Shown here: in pieces, positions 32,901 through 43,107 of the stretch
Position numbering within the stretch: the stretch's first letter is position 1
Layout of the letters: the number at the start of each line of letters is the position of its first letter
Origin: Diaporthe sp. PMI_573
Taxonomy: Eukaryota; Ascomycota; Sordariomycetes; Diaporthales; Diaporthaceae
Length of the DNA: 64,000 nt
Direction of reading: 5' to 3'
Assembly (NCBI GenBank): GCA_021399435.1
Contig: JAJTUP010000118.1
Span: 62,001-126,000, forward strand
The notes under the pieces: generated by a model
Told to the model about the DNA's origin: nothing
Databases searched by the model: none
Seen by the model: the letters and a program-made list of their open reading frames with translations, nothing else
Position numbers and translations under genes: made by a program

Positions 32901-35195
32901 GCTGTCGTCAGGCTGCTGCTCGAGAATGGGGCCGACGTCGACACGAAGGATAAAGATGGTCGGACACCGCTATGGAGGGCTGCCTCTGAAGGGCATGAGG
33001 CTATCGTCAGGCTCCTGCTCGAGAATGGGGCCGACGTCGAGGTGAGAGATACTGAGTATGGCCTGACGCCGCTGTCGTGGGCCGCAGAGAAGGGGCATGA
33101 GTCCGTCGTTAGGCTACTGCTCGAGAAGGGCGTCGATGTCGACGCGAGGGATAAGGATGGTCGGACGCCGCTGTCGCGAGCCTCCGCGAACGGGCATAAG
33201 GCCGTCGTCCGGCTGCTGCTCGAGAAGGACGCCAACGTCGAGGTGAGGGATACTGAGTATGGCCTGACGCCGCTGTCGTGGGCCGCAGAGAAGGGGCACG
33301 AGGCCGTCGTTAGGCTGCTGCTCGAGAAGGGCGTCGACGTCGACGCGAGGGATAAGGATGGTCGGACGCCGCTGTCGCGAGCCTCCGCGAACGGGCATAA
33401 GGCCGTCGTGCGGCTGCTGCTCGAGAAAGGGGCCGAGATCGACGCGAAGGATGAGGATGATCGGACGCCGCTGTGCAATGCTGCCTCTGAAGGCCACGAG
33501 GCCGTCGTCAGGCTACTGCTCGAGAACGGGGCAGACGTCAACGCGAAGGATCTGTTATGTGCTGCCTCTGAAGGGCACGAGGCTGTCGTCAGGCTGCTGC
33601 TCGAGAATGGGGCCGACGTCGACACGAAGGATAAAGATGGTCGGACACCGCTATGGAGGGCTGCCTCTGAAGGCCACGAGGCTGTCGTCAGGCTACTGCT
33701 CGAGAACGGAGCTAAGATGGAGGCGAAGGATGTGGATGGTCGGACGCCGCTGTGCTATGCCGCCCACGGGCCCATCGTCACGCTTCTGCTCGAGAACGGG
33801 GCCGAGATCGCCTCTGGGCACGAGGCCGTCGTCAGGCTGCTGCTCGAGAACAGGGCTGACGTCAACGCGAAGGATGAATATGGTCGGACGCCGCTGTGCC
33901 ATGCCGCCTTACACGGGCACGAGGCCGTCGTTAGGCTGCTGCTTGAGAATGGGGCCGAGATCGACGCGAAGGATGTGAATGGTCGGACACCGCTGTTTTA
34001 TGCTGGCTCCGAAGGGCATAAAGCCATCATCAGGCTGCTGCTCGAGAATGGGGCCGAGATCAATGCGAAGGATAAATATGGCCAGACGCCGCTGCGGAGT
34101 GCCGCCTCTAGGCATGATGCCGTCAGGTTGCTGCTCGAGAATGGGACCGAGATCGATGCGAACGATGAAGATGGTCGGGCGTTGCTGTCGCGGGCCGCAG
34201 AGAAGGGGGACGAGACCATCATGCAGCTGCTTGAGAACGGGGCTGGCGTCGACGCGAAGGATGAAGATGGTCGGATGCTGCTGTCGTGGGCCGCAGAGAA
34301 GGGGCACGAGGCCGTCGTCAGGTTGTTGCTCGAGAATGGGGCCGACGTTGATGCGAAGGATAAATTTGGTCGGACGCCGCTGTTGAATGCCGCCTTGTAC
34401 AGGCATAAGGCCGTTATTAGGCTGCTGCTTGAGAACGGGGCCGAGATCGACGTGAAGGATGAATATGATCGGACGCCGCTGTGCAATGCTGCCTCTGAAG
34501 GCCACGAGGCCGTCGTCAGGCTACTGCTCAAAAACGGGGCCGAGACCAACGCGACAAGTAAATCTGGTCGGACGCCGCTGTCGTATGCCGCCTTGTACGG
34601 GCACGAGGCCGTCGTTAGGTTGCTGCTGGAGAACGGGGCTGAGATCGATTCGAAGGATGAGGATGATCGGACGCCGCTGTTGTATGCCGCCTTCTATGGG
34701 CATAAGGCCGTCGTCGGGCTGCTGCTCAAAAATGGGGCCAAGATTGACTCGAAGGATAAAGGTGGTCGGACGCCGCTGTCGAATGCCGCCTTATACGGGC
34801 ACAAGGCCGTCGTGCGGCTGCTGCTCGAGAAGGATGCCAACGTCGAGGTGAGGGATACTGAGTATGGCCTGACGCCGCTGTCGTGGGCCGCAGAGAAGGG
34901 GCATGAGTCCGTCGTTAGGCTACTGCTCGAGAAGGGCGTTGACGTCGACGCGAGGGATAAGGATGGTCGGACGCCGCTGTCGCGAGCCTCCGCGAACGGG
35001 CATAAGGCCGTCGTCGGGCTGCTGCTCGAGAAAGGGGCCGAGATCGACGCGAAGGGTGAAGATGGTCAGACACCGCTGTCGCGAGCCTCCGTGAATGGAC
35101 ATGAGGCCGTCGTGCGGCTGCTGCTCGAGAAAGCTGGCCGAAAACACCAACCCAGTACAGAGATAGCGAGCCAGACATATCGCCAATACGTTTAA
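29993..35195 (+). CDS. PNP-NACHT-ankyrin NLR-like receptor, 1,653 aa
   Basis: Three exons: 29993-30962, 31154-31982 and 32033-35195. Introns are 191 nt (GTAAGT...TTAG) and 50 nt (GTATGT...CAG); the total is an exact multiple of three. The N-terminal domain (about residues 5-320) is a purine/uridine phosphorylase-like PNP_UDP_1 fold: [47 protein letters not shown] linker leads to a NACHT NTPase with P-loop GIPGAGKT (near residue 400), Walker [11 protein letters not shown] (near 500) and the GMFLLA region at the exon 3 start. From about residue 845, roughly 25 ankyrin repeats follow to the end. In fungi this architecture is linked to non-self recognition and programmed cell death; ligand and action here are unknown. 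[13 protein letters not shown] is the preferred start. Confidence 0.92.
32767..35140 (+). repeat. Ankyrin-encoding tandem DNA repeats (99-bp unit)
   Basis: About 24 tandem units plus one diverged first unit encode the 33-residue consensus [20 protein letters not shown] followed by ENGAxxxxKDxDG. Many units differ at only a few bases. A three-unit block ([44 protein letters not shown]) occurs near 33040, 33235 and 34845. Two units near 33545 and 33820 are shortened in frame. This pattern indicates recent unequal exchange. Confidence 0.92.
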
Positions 35196-35298
35196 GGAGA
35201 TGCAGGCCAGAATCGCATTCTTGGAGCAAGGAAATGCTGAATGGAAGCGCAACGCTTTTGAGATGTTCGCTGCTGTTGGAAAGATGGATCATCGGTAG
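35118..35298 (+). other. Possible out-of-frame former C-terminal tail of the NLR
   Basis: One base off the NLR frame, the DNA reads [11 protein letters not shown], a stop, then [20 protein letters not shown] and on to KMDHR with a stop at about 35298. This is a coiled-coil-like segment that would suit a C-terminal tail. It suggests the gene once extended further and was shortened by a small indel near the last repeat. Confidence 0.4.
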
Positions 35299-35861
35299 CA
35301 GGCGTAGGCGACGCGGGTGGCGACTCTGACGGTAACACCTGTACTAATATCGACCGGCTCTCAGATCGCTGACCCATTTGCCCCTGGCGCACTTTAACTA
35401 CTGCATCGTCGTAGTCTCTGTCATCCGGTTGGCCCACTCCGGTGTAGGTTTGGTGAGAACCAGAATGCTGTTTGTGCCTTAAGGTATGGTTCGCACTGGA
35501 ACGGGAGCTAGATGTCCGGTTTGGCTGGGGGCTCACGCAGATCGTGTCGCTGGTCACAGGACTCCACGAGAACTTTGTCATCAATTAAAGCCAGAAGATG
35601 TGGTTGAAGTTGAGGATGATGATCATGAAGTTAGCGATCATGAAGAGGTCGAAGAGGACATCCCCGACGAGGTTCAGACTAGATCTGGACGTGCAGTCCG
35701 AAAACCAGCTAGATACAGCGATTGAGCGTCTTCTCACGATCAGAATCATATCGGAATTGCTTCTCAACACCAAGAATTGAGTGTGTTTCGCATCACGGCA
35801 ATTGAGCATTTTGTGTGGTCATGGTGTTCGAGTGGTAGGGGTGTTCGGGTGGCCCGGGTGG
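35299..35861. other. Spacer with a retroelement-like acidic ORF tail
   Basis: At 35590-35725 an acidic frame (EVEDDDHEVSDHEEVEEDIP) ends with TRSGRAVRKPARYSD. A similar ending, RTGRKVKRPFRYRD, occurs on the minus strand at 36145-36101. Endings of this type occur in retroelement polyproteins, but the assignment is weak. Confidence 0.3.
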
Positions 35862-36057
35862 GATAGTATATGGAATGAAGCTGCAAATCGCTGCAAAACG
35901 CACCGCGTTGGGTGGTGGATGTCTCCAGAAACCCGACCAGACCCGCTACCTCGTCGCTCAGGGCTGCATCAAGCCCCTGTGTGACCTCCTCGGCTGCCCC
36001 GACAACAAGATCATCCAGGTTGCTCTGGACGGCCTCGAGAACATTCTCAAGGCACAA
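35862..36057 (+). pseudogene. Importin alpha (karyopherin alpha) fragment
   Basis: In frame from about 35875 the protein reads [20 protein letters not shown] then [20 protein letters not shown] and NILKAQLPM with a stop. This is the highly conserved ARM-repeat stretch of importin alpha (SRP1/Kap60 family). Just upstream, the DNA resembles the preceding KEAAWAISNATSGG segment with substitutions. Only about 60 residues of a roughly 550-residue protein are present, with unrelated DNA on both sides, so it is a captured or duplicated fragment. Confidence 0.82.
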
Positions 36058-36253
36058 CTTCCAATGTAAAAAGCCGTGTTATATCTCCATCGTTAGTTTA
36101 ATCCCTATATCTAAATGGCCGTTTGACTTTTCGCCCAGTGCGAGTCAGCTGAACGGGACTCATCGGTGCCTGATCCGAATTGGATTGTTGTATTGACATG
36201 TGAACCGGTCGAGGTATTTTAACCTGGTTGCATTTCCGCTTGGCCAAGCGAGC

Positions 36254-36697
36254 ATGGTGAGCATAGCCCCCCCTCAAATGCCCATGGAGGGTCTCGTCGA
36301 GGCACGCATGCCGTATCGCAGCCAGATGAATGGGAGGGAAATGCAATCATAGGAGACGATAGATGGCAGAAAGTACTACATGGTCGCCTGGAAGCCAACT
36401 CTCGAGCCAGAGGAAGATCTGGGCAATATGCGAGACCTGATAGATGAGTGGAGGCGAAACATGGCAGGCACAAAGCGGTCGCCAGGTATCTCGAGGCATG
36501 AAAATAACGGATACAGGGACAGTGGCCGGAGCGAAGAAATCGAGATCCGGCTTAAGAGGCGTCGAGGCCGTCCCCGTAAGGATTGTGTAGTTAATGCAAG
36601 CAATAGCGCTGGTCAGACAGACATGATCGACCGGGTGGAAGCCAGAGGGAACAACCGCAAAAATGGTATACGTAAAGCATCTCGCACGATGAAGTAA
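36254..36697 (+). pseudogene. Chromodomain-like ORF with AT-hook, one in-frame stop
   Basis: The frame from ATG 36254 runs to 36697 with one internal TAG at 36350-36352. After the stop, IDGRKYYMVAWKPTLEPEED then LGNMRDLIDEWRRN resembles the C-terminal half of a chromodomain, such as those at the end of some retroelement integrases. An AT-hook-like RRRGRPRKD follows near 36560. It could be a host chromatin gene fragment or a chromo-type retroelement remnant. Confidence 0.4.
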
Positions 36698-37483
36698 TTC
36701 TTCACTTTTTCGAATCAATGAATTTCATTTTAATTTCTAACCGATTTTTCCTAACGGAACGGATGAACCGTGTATCAACAGCAATTAGTATCTACTATTT
36801 ACATTCTCCCTCAAACCTCAAAGCTCTCGCCATCTCTGATTTCGTTCCCATTGTGAAGGATTATTATCACACTTGACCGTTTTCCGCTTCATTGTTCTGA
36901 CACCCGATATCCGGCTGATTTTTTGCGATGAGGCCTCCGCTTTAAAATTTGTATATAAGGTGACAGAAAGCTCCAAGTCCACCTGAATTGCCGAAGGACA
37001 ACAGCTTGAGCCATGCTGTGCCTTCTGAATATGAGCTGCATCTCTTCTTTGCGCAGTCGCCACTACCAGCATTCTTCGTTACCATCGCAGATTAACATTC
37101 ATAAACAAGATCCAGAAGCCGAGGAAGCCCGTCTCCGCAAGCTTTTGTTCGGACCGAGGCTTACACAGAGTACGCACGAAGCGGACCGTACGCAAGGAAT
37201 GCAGAGTGCAAGGACGAGAATTGCCGGAACCCCTCATCTATCATGTCTCAAGTTAACTTTTACCGGCCTCCATGAAATTCCGCCACCATATAGCATTGAT
37301 GATCCTTACCCATTCTGACCGACAAGAACAATTAAAGTTAATACAGCCTGGGGTCCAAGAGGACCTCCACCGGTTGAGCTGGGCGAGGACGAAGAGGGGA
37401 TCGAGGACAACGAAAAACTAAGGACGTGTGCAAGCCGGAATTTTATTTCAAAATCTAGCATATAAACTTCCTAGATAGATTAT
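36698..37483. other. Spacer with a possible gene fragment
   Basis: A plus-strand frame (37013-37318) contains DPEAEEARLRKLLFGPRL and ends at 37318. A further coding-like piece, WGPRGPPPVELGEDEEGIED, follows near 37350 in another frame. Neither gives a firm family. Confidence 0.3.
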
Positions 37484-37640
37484 TGAGGCCATTCGTAGGG
37501 CTCAGATTGAAGCGGAAGTGGTATCTGCAGATAGCGACGATTCAGAAGATTCAGAAACACCATCAGAAACGAGATCAGTTATCGTGGTGGCGGCGTAATC
37601 ATCGTCGAGAGGAAGGGTGTTGTCGTGGCAGAGGGTGGGC
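37484..37640 (+). pseudogene. 3' fragment of a pogo-like transposase
   Basis: This stretch matches 40692-40834 of the complete pogo-like element, encoding the acidic tail (IEAGVVSEESDASEESETPS in the full copy), with scattered substitutions and small insertions. The terminal inverted repeat is not recognisable. Confidence 0.8.
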
Positions 37641-38007
37641 CGAATGTGGTGCGGGCATGTTAGAAGTTGCTGTCACTCACCACTCTACTTGGAGTGGCTT
37701 CTCATCTGGCAACCATCTTCACTCGAATAGAATGGTACATGCTTGCACCCCTCCTAGTCTGCATATACCTGGCCATTTCAGTACTCCTCTTTTTATTCAT
37801 AAACTCTTTTGAGTCAAATCTTAGCACTTGTTTTGAATATCTTTCTGTCCTTGTCGTATTATACTGTATGTATAAAGTCCACTGCTTCAAAATACAGTAA
37901 AAAGATTATAGTATCGTCGATACAGTACATGTACTCCACTGTATCACTGTGCGAAGAGTCTGGTACAGTAATGAAAGCCTGTGCTTGATGTGAAGTAGTA
38001 TACATGG

Positions 38008-38373
38008 AAGATCGCTCTTCCCGGCCTTGCCTTCTTTTTCCACGACCCTGTGAGGTACATGTCCGCCAAGCTGGTTCCTCAGCTCCTCAATTCTTACAAG
38101 AAGGCTTTCGGCAACCCATCAGATGAGCTCCGTGGCCTCTGGGCTGGCACTGTTGACAAGCTCCTGAAAGTGCTGATCGCCGAGCCTGCTATTAAGTCCC
38201 TTGGCAGAGATTGTCTGAGTCCCCAACACATGGATAAGTTTATCGAATCGGTCAAGACCGCTCTCGATGACTACAAGGACTGTGTGCAGGAGCGCCTCTC
38301 CGTGAATGACGGCTCAAGCCCTGATGATGTCGCTACAAGAGTGGGAAATCGAGGAGGTCCTGCTAACCCATAC
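38008..38373 (+). pseudogene. Importin-beta family (Kap121/PSE1-like) fragment
   Basis: In frame from 38008 the protein reads LPGLAFFFHDPVRYMSAKLV then PQLLNSYKKAFGNPSDELRG, LWAGTVDKLLKVLIAEPAIK and CLSPQHMDKFIESVKTALDD. From memory this is a HEAT-repeat stretch of fungal importin beta-3/Kap121. A segment of about 15 residues between EPAI and the CLSPQH region appears deleted compared with the family. Only about 115 of roughly 1,090 residues are present; the frame then runs into a TA-repeat and a stop. Codon use is GC-ending and little decayed. Confidence 0.78.
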
Positions 38374-38394
38374 TATCAACAAATATATATAAGT

Positions 38395-38418
38395 TATATA
38401 TATATATATATATATATA
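38395..38418. repeat. TA microsatellite
   Basis: About twelve TA dinucleotides, located just past the importin-beta fragment. Confidence 0.9.
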
Positions 38419-39028
38419 CCTATCTTGCTTAAATCCAGCCCTCATTCCCCCGTATTATAGGTACTTATAGTCAGTTGTACTAATATTGAATGATTTTGAA
38501 ATTAATTCACGTGGTAGATTCATTTCCGAGTCGTCACATGGGACGCCCTTTTTAGGTCTTACAACGCGGGCACGCAGTAAAGTAAAACTCTTTTCTTTAA
38601 AACCTATTGATTATTAGAAAGGTATAGATACACTTATGCGTGCTGGCCCCATACCTGTGAGTTCCGCAGCTTTTGTGGTCGGTCCGGAGTCTGAGAAAGC
38701 TGTGAAAGGGCCAAAGATCCTGTCCATATTGTCAAATTCGTACGCGCCGCCGGCTCCATCGTTTCCGATGCCTCTCCACCCCTCTTATCCCTCAGTCTAT
38801 TTCCCATCCTAGGAAGTGTTTAAAAGGTCTTTCTGGCCGCTTTCATAGTCTCCAATTTAGCCCTTTGTAAACTTGAAACTGCTCTTCACGCTGAACCTCT
38901 GCTCGAATTTCTTGTCGATCTCCCCCAGGAGACCTTTTTTCTCATAGCTGAGTTTTTCCGGTCGGGCAGATGAAATTATATAAAGAGTGGATCAGCCTTA
39001 TATCCTAGCATTCAATTATCTTTCCTGA
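38419..39028. other. Intergenic
   Basis: No gene recognised between the TA repeat and the pogo-like insertion. Confidence 0.4.
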
Positions 39029-39030
39029 TA

Positions 39031-40882
39031 ACGTCCCCGGCCCGGCTTCCGCCCCCCCCCTGATTCCGCCCCCCCCCACATCCGCGTTCACGCGTGTACG
39101 CGTCTGCCCCCACCCTATATAAACTCAACCATATCTTTCCGAGAGAATTTTTTCTGGTCACCAAACTTCTTCCAAGCATCAACCTAGTCATCATGAAGCC
39201 CTATGGGGAAGCCGAGATCCATGACGCCCTTGTTGCGTGCAGGGATGGAATGCCCGTCAAGCAGGCTTGCAGGACCTGGCATATCCCCCGTTCCACACTT
39301 CGCGATCGCCTCGCCGGCGCGCAAAGTCAGCGCGTTTCTCACGAACCTCAGAGGCCTCTTTCTGATGATCAGGAGGATCGATTGGCCCTATTCCTTATCA
39401 ACCAAAGCAGCTTGGGCCATGCGTTAACTCGCTGGGAAACGAGGGCTCTGGCAGCCCGAATGGCCTCGTCGGGGAAGGAGGTCGCTCCTCTCGGAAGGAA
39501 GTGGCTGAGGGCCTTCCTCCTTCGTCACCCTATCCTCCAAAGCCGTAAGTACCAGCGCGTTGAGGCTAAACGGCTAAGGGCAGCTACCAAAAAGAACGTT
39601 GGGTCGTGGTTTGACTTCATGCAGTTGCCTATCGTGAAGGCAATTAAGCCGGCCAACCGATGGAATGCCGACGAGGGCGGGCTGATGGAGGGCAAGTCCG
39701 AGAAGGCGCTCACGATCGGCTATTCGGAAGGAAGCCAGCTTCTTCAGAAGGACTTTAATTCGAGAGCGTGGACCTCCTTCCTTGAGTGTATCTCCGCCAC
39801 GGGCAAGTTCCTCGTCCCACTCGTTATTTTTAAGGGACTCAGCATTCAGCAGCAGTGGTTTCCTATCGCCCTTGAAGATCACGAGGGCTGGCAGTTCACG
39901 GCGACGAAGAAGGGGTGGATGGAGGAACCTATTGCTATCCACTGGCTTCGGAAGGTCTTCCTTCCTCAAACAGTACCAGAGGACCCATTAGAATGGCGCC
40001 TTCTCGTAATCGATGGGCACCATACACATACAACGGTCGAGTTTATGTGGGAATGCTTCTCGAATAAGGTGTATATCGTTTTTTTTGCCCGCCCATACTT
40101 CGCATATGCTGCAACCGCTCGATGTGGCGATCTTCGGCCCTCTAAAGCTCGCATTTAAGAAGCATCTCGATCACCAGGGAGGGCACGATTCGTCAACAGT
40201 CGTGGCAAAGAAACGGTTTCTTTATTGCTATCACAAGGCTCGAATTAACACTTTAACGGAAGCAAATATACGTTCTGGCTGGCGGGCGACTGGTCTCTGG
40301 CCAGTGTCTAAGCATAGGGCACTCGGAAGCCACTTTATCGCCGATAATCGCGAGAAGGAAGCGAGATCGTTGGAATCTGGCGGTACCAATAGCTCCAGCA
40401 GCCATTTCTGCACTGATAAGTGTTTTTGTCGGCCTCGAGGGACCATTTTTGCGACCCCTAAGCGATCTCAAGACCTAAGGGGTATGGTGGCTCGGTATGC
40501 CCGTCAGAAGAATCTCAGCCCCACATCACGACTCCTCTTCAGGAAAATCCTCAAAAGTTGGGACCAGATAGACGTCGATCTGACGATGTCCTCACAAAAA
40601 GCCCGAGAGTTGGAAGCCCAGATTGAAGCCAGTAGGGTAGTCCGAAGGAAGAAGGTTCAACTTGACCCGAATGAACTTTTCGCCGATATCGAGGCCATTC
40701 GGAGGACTCAGATTGAAGCGGGGGTGGTATCAGAAGAAAGCGACGCTTCAGAAGAGTCGGAAACACCATCGGAAGCGAGGTCAACTATCGTGGTGGCGGC
40801 GTCGTCGGCGACGAGGCGAAGGGGGCGGTCGTGAGGGAAGGGGGCGGAATCAGGGGGGGGGCGGAAGCCGGGCCGGGGACGT
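39031..40882 (+). mobile_element. 1,852-bp pogo/Fot1-like transposon with TA target duplication
   Basis: The ends are perfect inverted repeats of about 44 bp, beginning ACGTCCCCGGCCCGGCTTCC on the left and its complement on the right (40839-40882). They include a run of nine C. A TA dinucleotide flanks each side (39029-39030 and 40883-40884), the standard target for Tc1/mariner-pogo elements. It contains one transposase gene with a single-base frameshift. Size and structure match Fot1/pogo-class elements. Confidence 0.93.
39193..40834 (+). pseudogene. pogo-like DDE transposase with one frameshift
   Basis: Starts MKPYGEAEIHDALVACRDGM, with a psq-type helix-turn-helix (VKQACRTWHIPRSTLRDRL) and a CENP-B-like second DNA-binding region (RKWLRAFLLRHP). 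The DDE_1 catalytic core shows NADEGG, VIDGHHTHT and LQPLDVAIFGPLK, giving a D/D/D triad. Near 40079-40086 a run of eight T shifts the frame: the upstream frame would continue into FFARPYF, whereas removing one T gives the family motif LPAHTSHMLQPLDV. With that change the coding length (1,641 nt) is exactly 547 codons. The lesion could be a real slip or a sequencing error. Confidence 0.9.
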
Positions 40883-40893
40883 TACCGCCTTAA

Positions 40894-41264
40894 ATGCCTC
40901 GCCTTGTGAGTTACTACCCTGATACATCTTCAACCAACGGCGCTATGGAAGAAAATCAGCTTAGGTCAGCTTCCTTGCCTTCTACACCGTATCCAGAGAA
41001 ACAGGTCTTTGACGCGATGAATGATGACACCGCTTCGTCTGGCTCCCTGCTCAAGGTTGAAAGAGTTGCACTTGGGCCTCGAGAGATTCAAGATCAAGAC
41101 TTGGCTGTATCAGCCGATCATAATTTGCAAGGTCTCTTTTCCACCGATTTCCCGCCTTGGTCCTCCTTACCCTCGGGAACTGCAAATCTCGACTGGACCT
41201 CCGGGCTACGTCAATTCCCGCCTTACCTTCCGCGTATCCAGGAGCTTGACGGACTCAAGCTAAA
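40894..41264 (+). other. Host-like gene fragment between two pogo copies
   Basis: The open frame from 40894 encodes MEENQLRSASLPSTPYPEKQ and a Ser-rich, acidic region ending at the boundary of the pogo relic (ELDGLKLNA). A GTGAGT donor-like site at about 40906 hints at an intron. No family recognised. It appears truncated by the relic. Confidence 0.35.
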
Positions 41265-41745
41265 TGCAACGTACGCAGCTTGGTGTTTCTGATTCTTCTG
41301 ACACGTCGCTATCGTCAGATACCCGCCCCACCTCAATCTGGGCCCTACGAATAGCCTCAATGTCGGCAAAAGTCTCATTTGGGTCTAGTTGGACCTTCTT
41401 CCTCCGGGATGCCCTGCTGGCCTCAATCTGGCGTTCCAAGTCCCGGTTCTTTTGTGAGGACATCGTCAGATCAAAGTCTTTCTGCTCCCAACTCTTGAGG
41501 ATCTTCCTCAAGAGGAGTCTTGTTGTGGGGCTGGATTGCTTCTCACGGTTATACTGGGCTACCATGCTACGCACCTCCTAGGATCGCTTGGGGGTCTCAA
41601 AAACGGCCCTCAGAGGCGTACAAAAACACTCCCCGGTGCAAAATTGGCAGACGAAGCTATTGGAAGCACCCAGATTTGACGATTTGGCATCCTCACGGCG
41701 GTTTTCCTCCACAAAGCGACTGCCGAGTGCCCTATGCTTAGATAT
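41265..41745 (-). pseudogene. pogo-like transposase C-terminal relic
   Basis: The minus strand encodes RSMVAQYNREKQSSPTTRLL, RKILKSWEQKDFDLTMSSQK and SRRKKVQLDPNETFADIEAI, parallel to but diverged from the C-terminal half of the element at 39031-40882. Upstream pieces continue to 41745 (KHRALGS) with a stop. It is a second, older member of the family in opposite orientation; no terminus seen. Confidence 0.85.
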
Positions 41746-41959
41746 GATCCCTCCTGGTCTGTATCGATATATATTAAATTATATTTGTTACTCGGATTTT
41801 AGAAATGGAAGAACCGCTCAATATAAAAGATGGTGATTCTGGTCTGTTTAATTCTCTTGCCGGCCAAGGCAACGAAAGCCGAGTGGATCAAGATCTGGTG
41901 AGTATAGGGACTGAGTAACTGGCAGGGTTGCATTGAAGGCGGACATGGAAAAGGAGTCA
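41746..41959. other. Spacer with a short coding-like exon
   Basis: ATG at 41804 opens MEEPLNIKDGDSGLFNSLAG, which ends DQDLVSIGTE. A GTGAGT donor-like site follows DQDL. Origin unknown. Confidence 0.25.
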
Positions 41960-42370
41960 TTTTGCCCTATCCATGTCCACCGTTTAGATGTCCACCATTT
42001 CAATGCCCCATTTTGATTGTCCCAGCGTTTGACACGGTGGGACATTGAAATGGTGGACATTGAAATGGAGGAGTTGAAATGGTGGGCATTGAAACGGTGG
42101 ACATTGAAATGGTGGACGTTGAAATGGTGGAAATTGAAATGGTGGACGAAATGGTGGACATTGAAATAGTGGAGTTAAACGGGTATTGAGATGGTGGGAC
42201 ATTGAAATAGTGGTAGACATTTAAATAGTGGTGGACATTTAAATGGGGGGGACATTTAAATGGTGGACACAATTCAATGTCTACCGTTTAAACTTCCACC
42301 GTTTCAATGTCCACCATTTGACATATTGGGACATCTAAACGGTATTGAAGCGGTGGACATTTCAACGCTT
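41960..42370. repeat. Degenerate 15-bp minisatellite in inverted arrangement
   Basis: Roughly 25 copies of GACATTGAAATGGTG-like units. The central block (42040-42270) reads in this direction. The outer blocks (about 41966-42010 and 42275-42330) read as the complement, CAATGTCCACCATTT. Resulting open frames are repetitive Pro/Phe strings and are not counted as genes. Confidence 0.85.
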
Positions 42371-43107
42371 CAATGTTTATGACGTTTGTAGTGCGACCCG
42401 CGGCCCCCTGTTCGTAGTTATTTTTAGAACCAAGTCCGCATTTTTAGCATTCAGTTCCTGGTTTCCAGGATTTGGGATGCAGGAACCCGTCGTGCGGCTG
42501 ATTATTTAAACCCGCCTAACCCCCCACACCTTTCCCCTTTCGTACCTCTCCTCCTCGTGCTTACTTATACTGGTAACGCCCGCTGACGCAGGCAGATGCC
42601 CCGGAACTCTGGAATGATTGAACTATGAACGAGACTGGGAACAAAGTGGAAGGCGGGAATAGCGGGCTCTGACTGGTGTGGGACGCTAAAATCAGAGGCC
42701 ACTATTAAGGTACATAGTGTCAAGGATATGGCCTTGGGCGTCAGGCGCGAGGGTCACCCTGGACTATCACAGTTAGCTTCATAGCTCCGCCAGGTGCCTT
42801 TCTCTAGCACCTCGCGCGTCAACACCTGTGAGGGTACGGCATTGGTCTATGTGTAGTAGGTAGCATGTCAGTTCCTGAGCTGTCATTGTGGCTCCTTTGG
42901 TTGACCGATCTACCGTGTTACCTTGCCCAGAAGAGTCCCTGATTGGGTGGTGAAAGCTACCACTCCGTCCTCTCACATCACCTTTTCTTCCCCGCCTGGT
43001 TTCTTCTCCCTTGCCCGTGCCTGACAGGTAGTGTATCTATGATCTATCTATAGGCTTCTAATGTACCGGTATTATATAACTAGAATGTAGATTGAGAAAG
43101 TCAAAAC
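42371..43107. other. Spacer, possible 3' flank of the Helitron
   Basis: No gene recognised. A short hairpin, GCCCGCTGACGCAGGC (42578-42593; 6-bp stem with one GT pair), could be the Helitron 3' hairpin on the minus strand, but no CTRR end follows in the expected place. The Helitron boundary is unresolved. Confidence 0.3.

Noticed and set aside
32860..35130. Regularly spaced repeats resembling a CRISPR array
   Set aside because: Spacing is exactly the 33-codon ankyrin unit, the repeats are contiguous coding sequence without spacers, and the genome is eukaryotic.
32858..35292. Long open frames on the minus strand and other plus frames over the ankyrin repeats (up to 255 codons)
   Set aside because: They arise from the 99-bp periodicity of the ankyrin-coding DNA, which keeps several frames open. 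Their products are repetitive Ser/Phe or Arg/Cys strings with no fold.
41984..42272. Pro/Phe-rich open frames on the minus strand
   Set aside because: They are translations of the 15-bp minisatellite and have no other support.
42578..42593. Hairpin as the definite Helitron 3' end
   Set aside because: The stem is only 6 bp with a GT pair and no CTRR end follows at the expected distance. It is kept only as a candidate.
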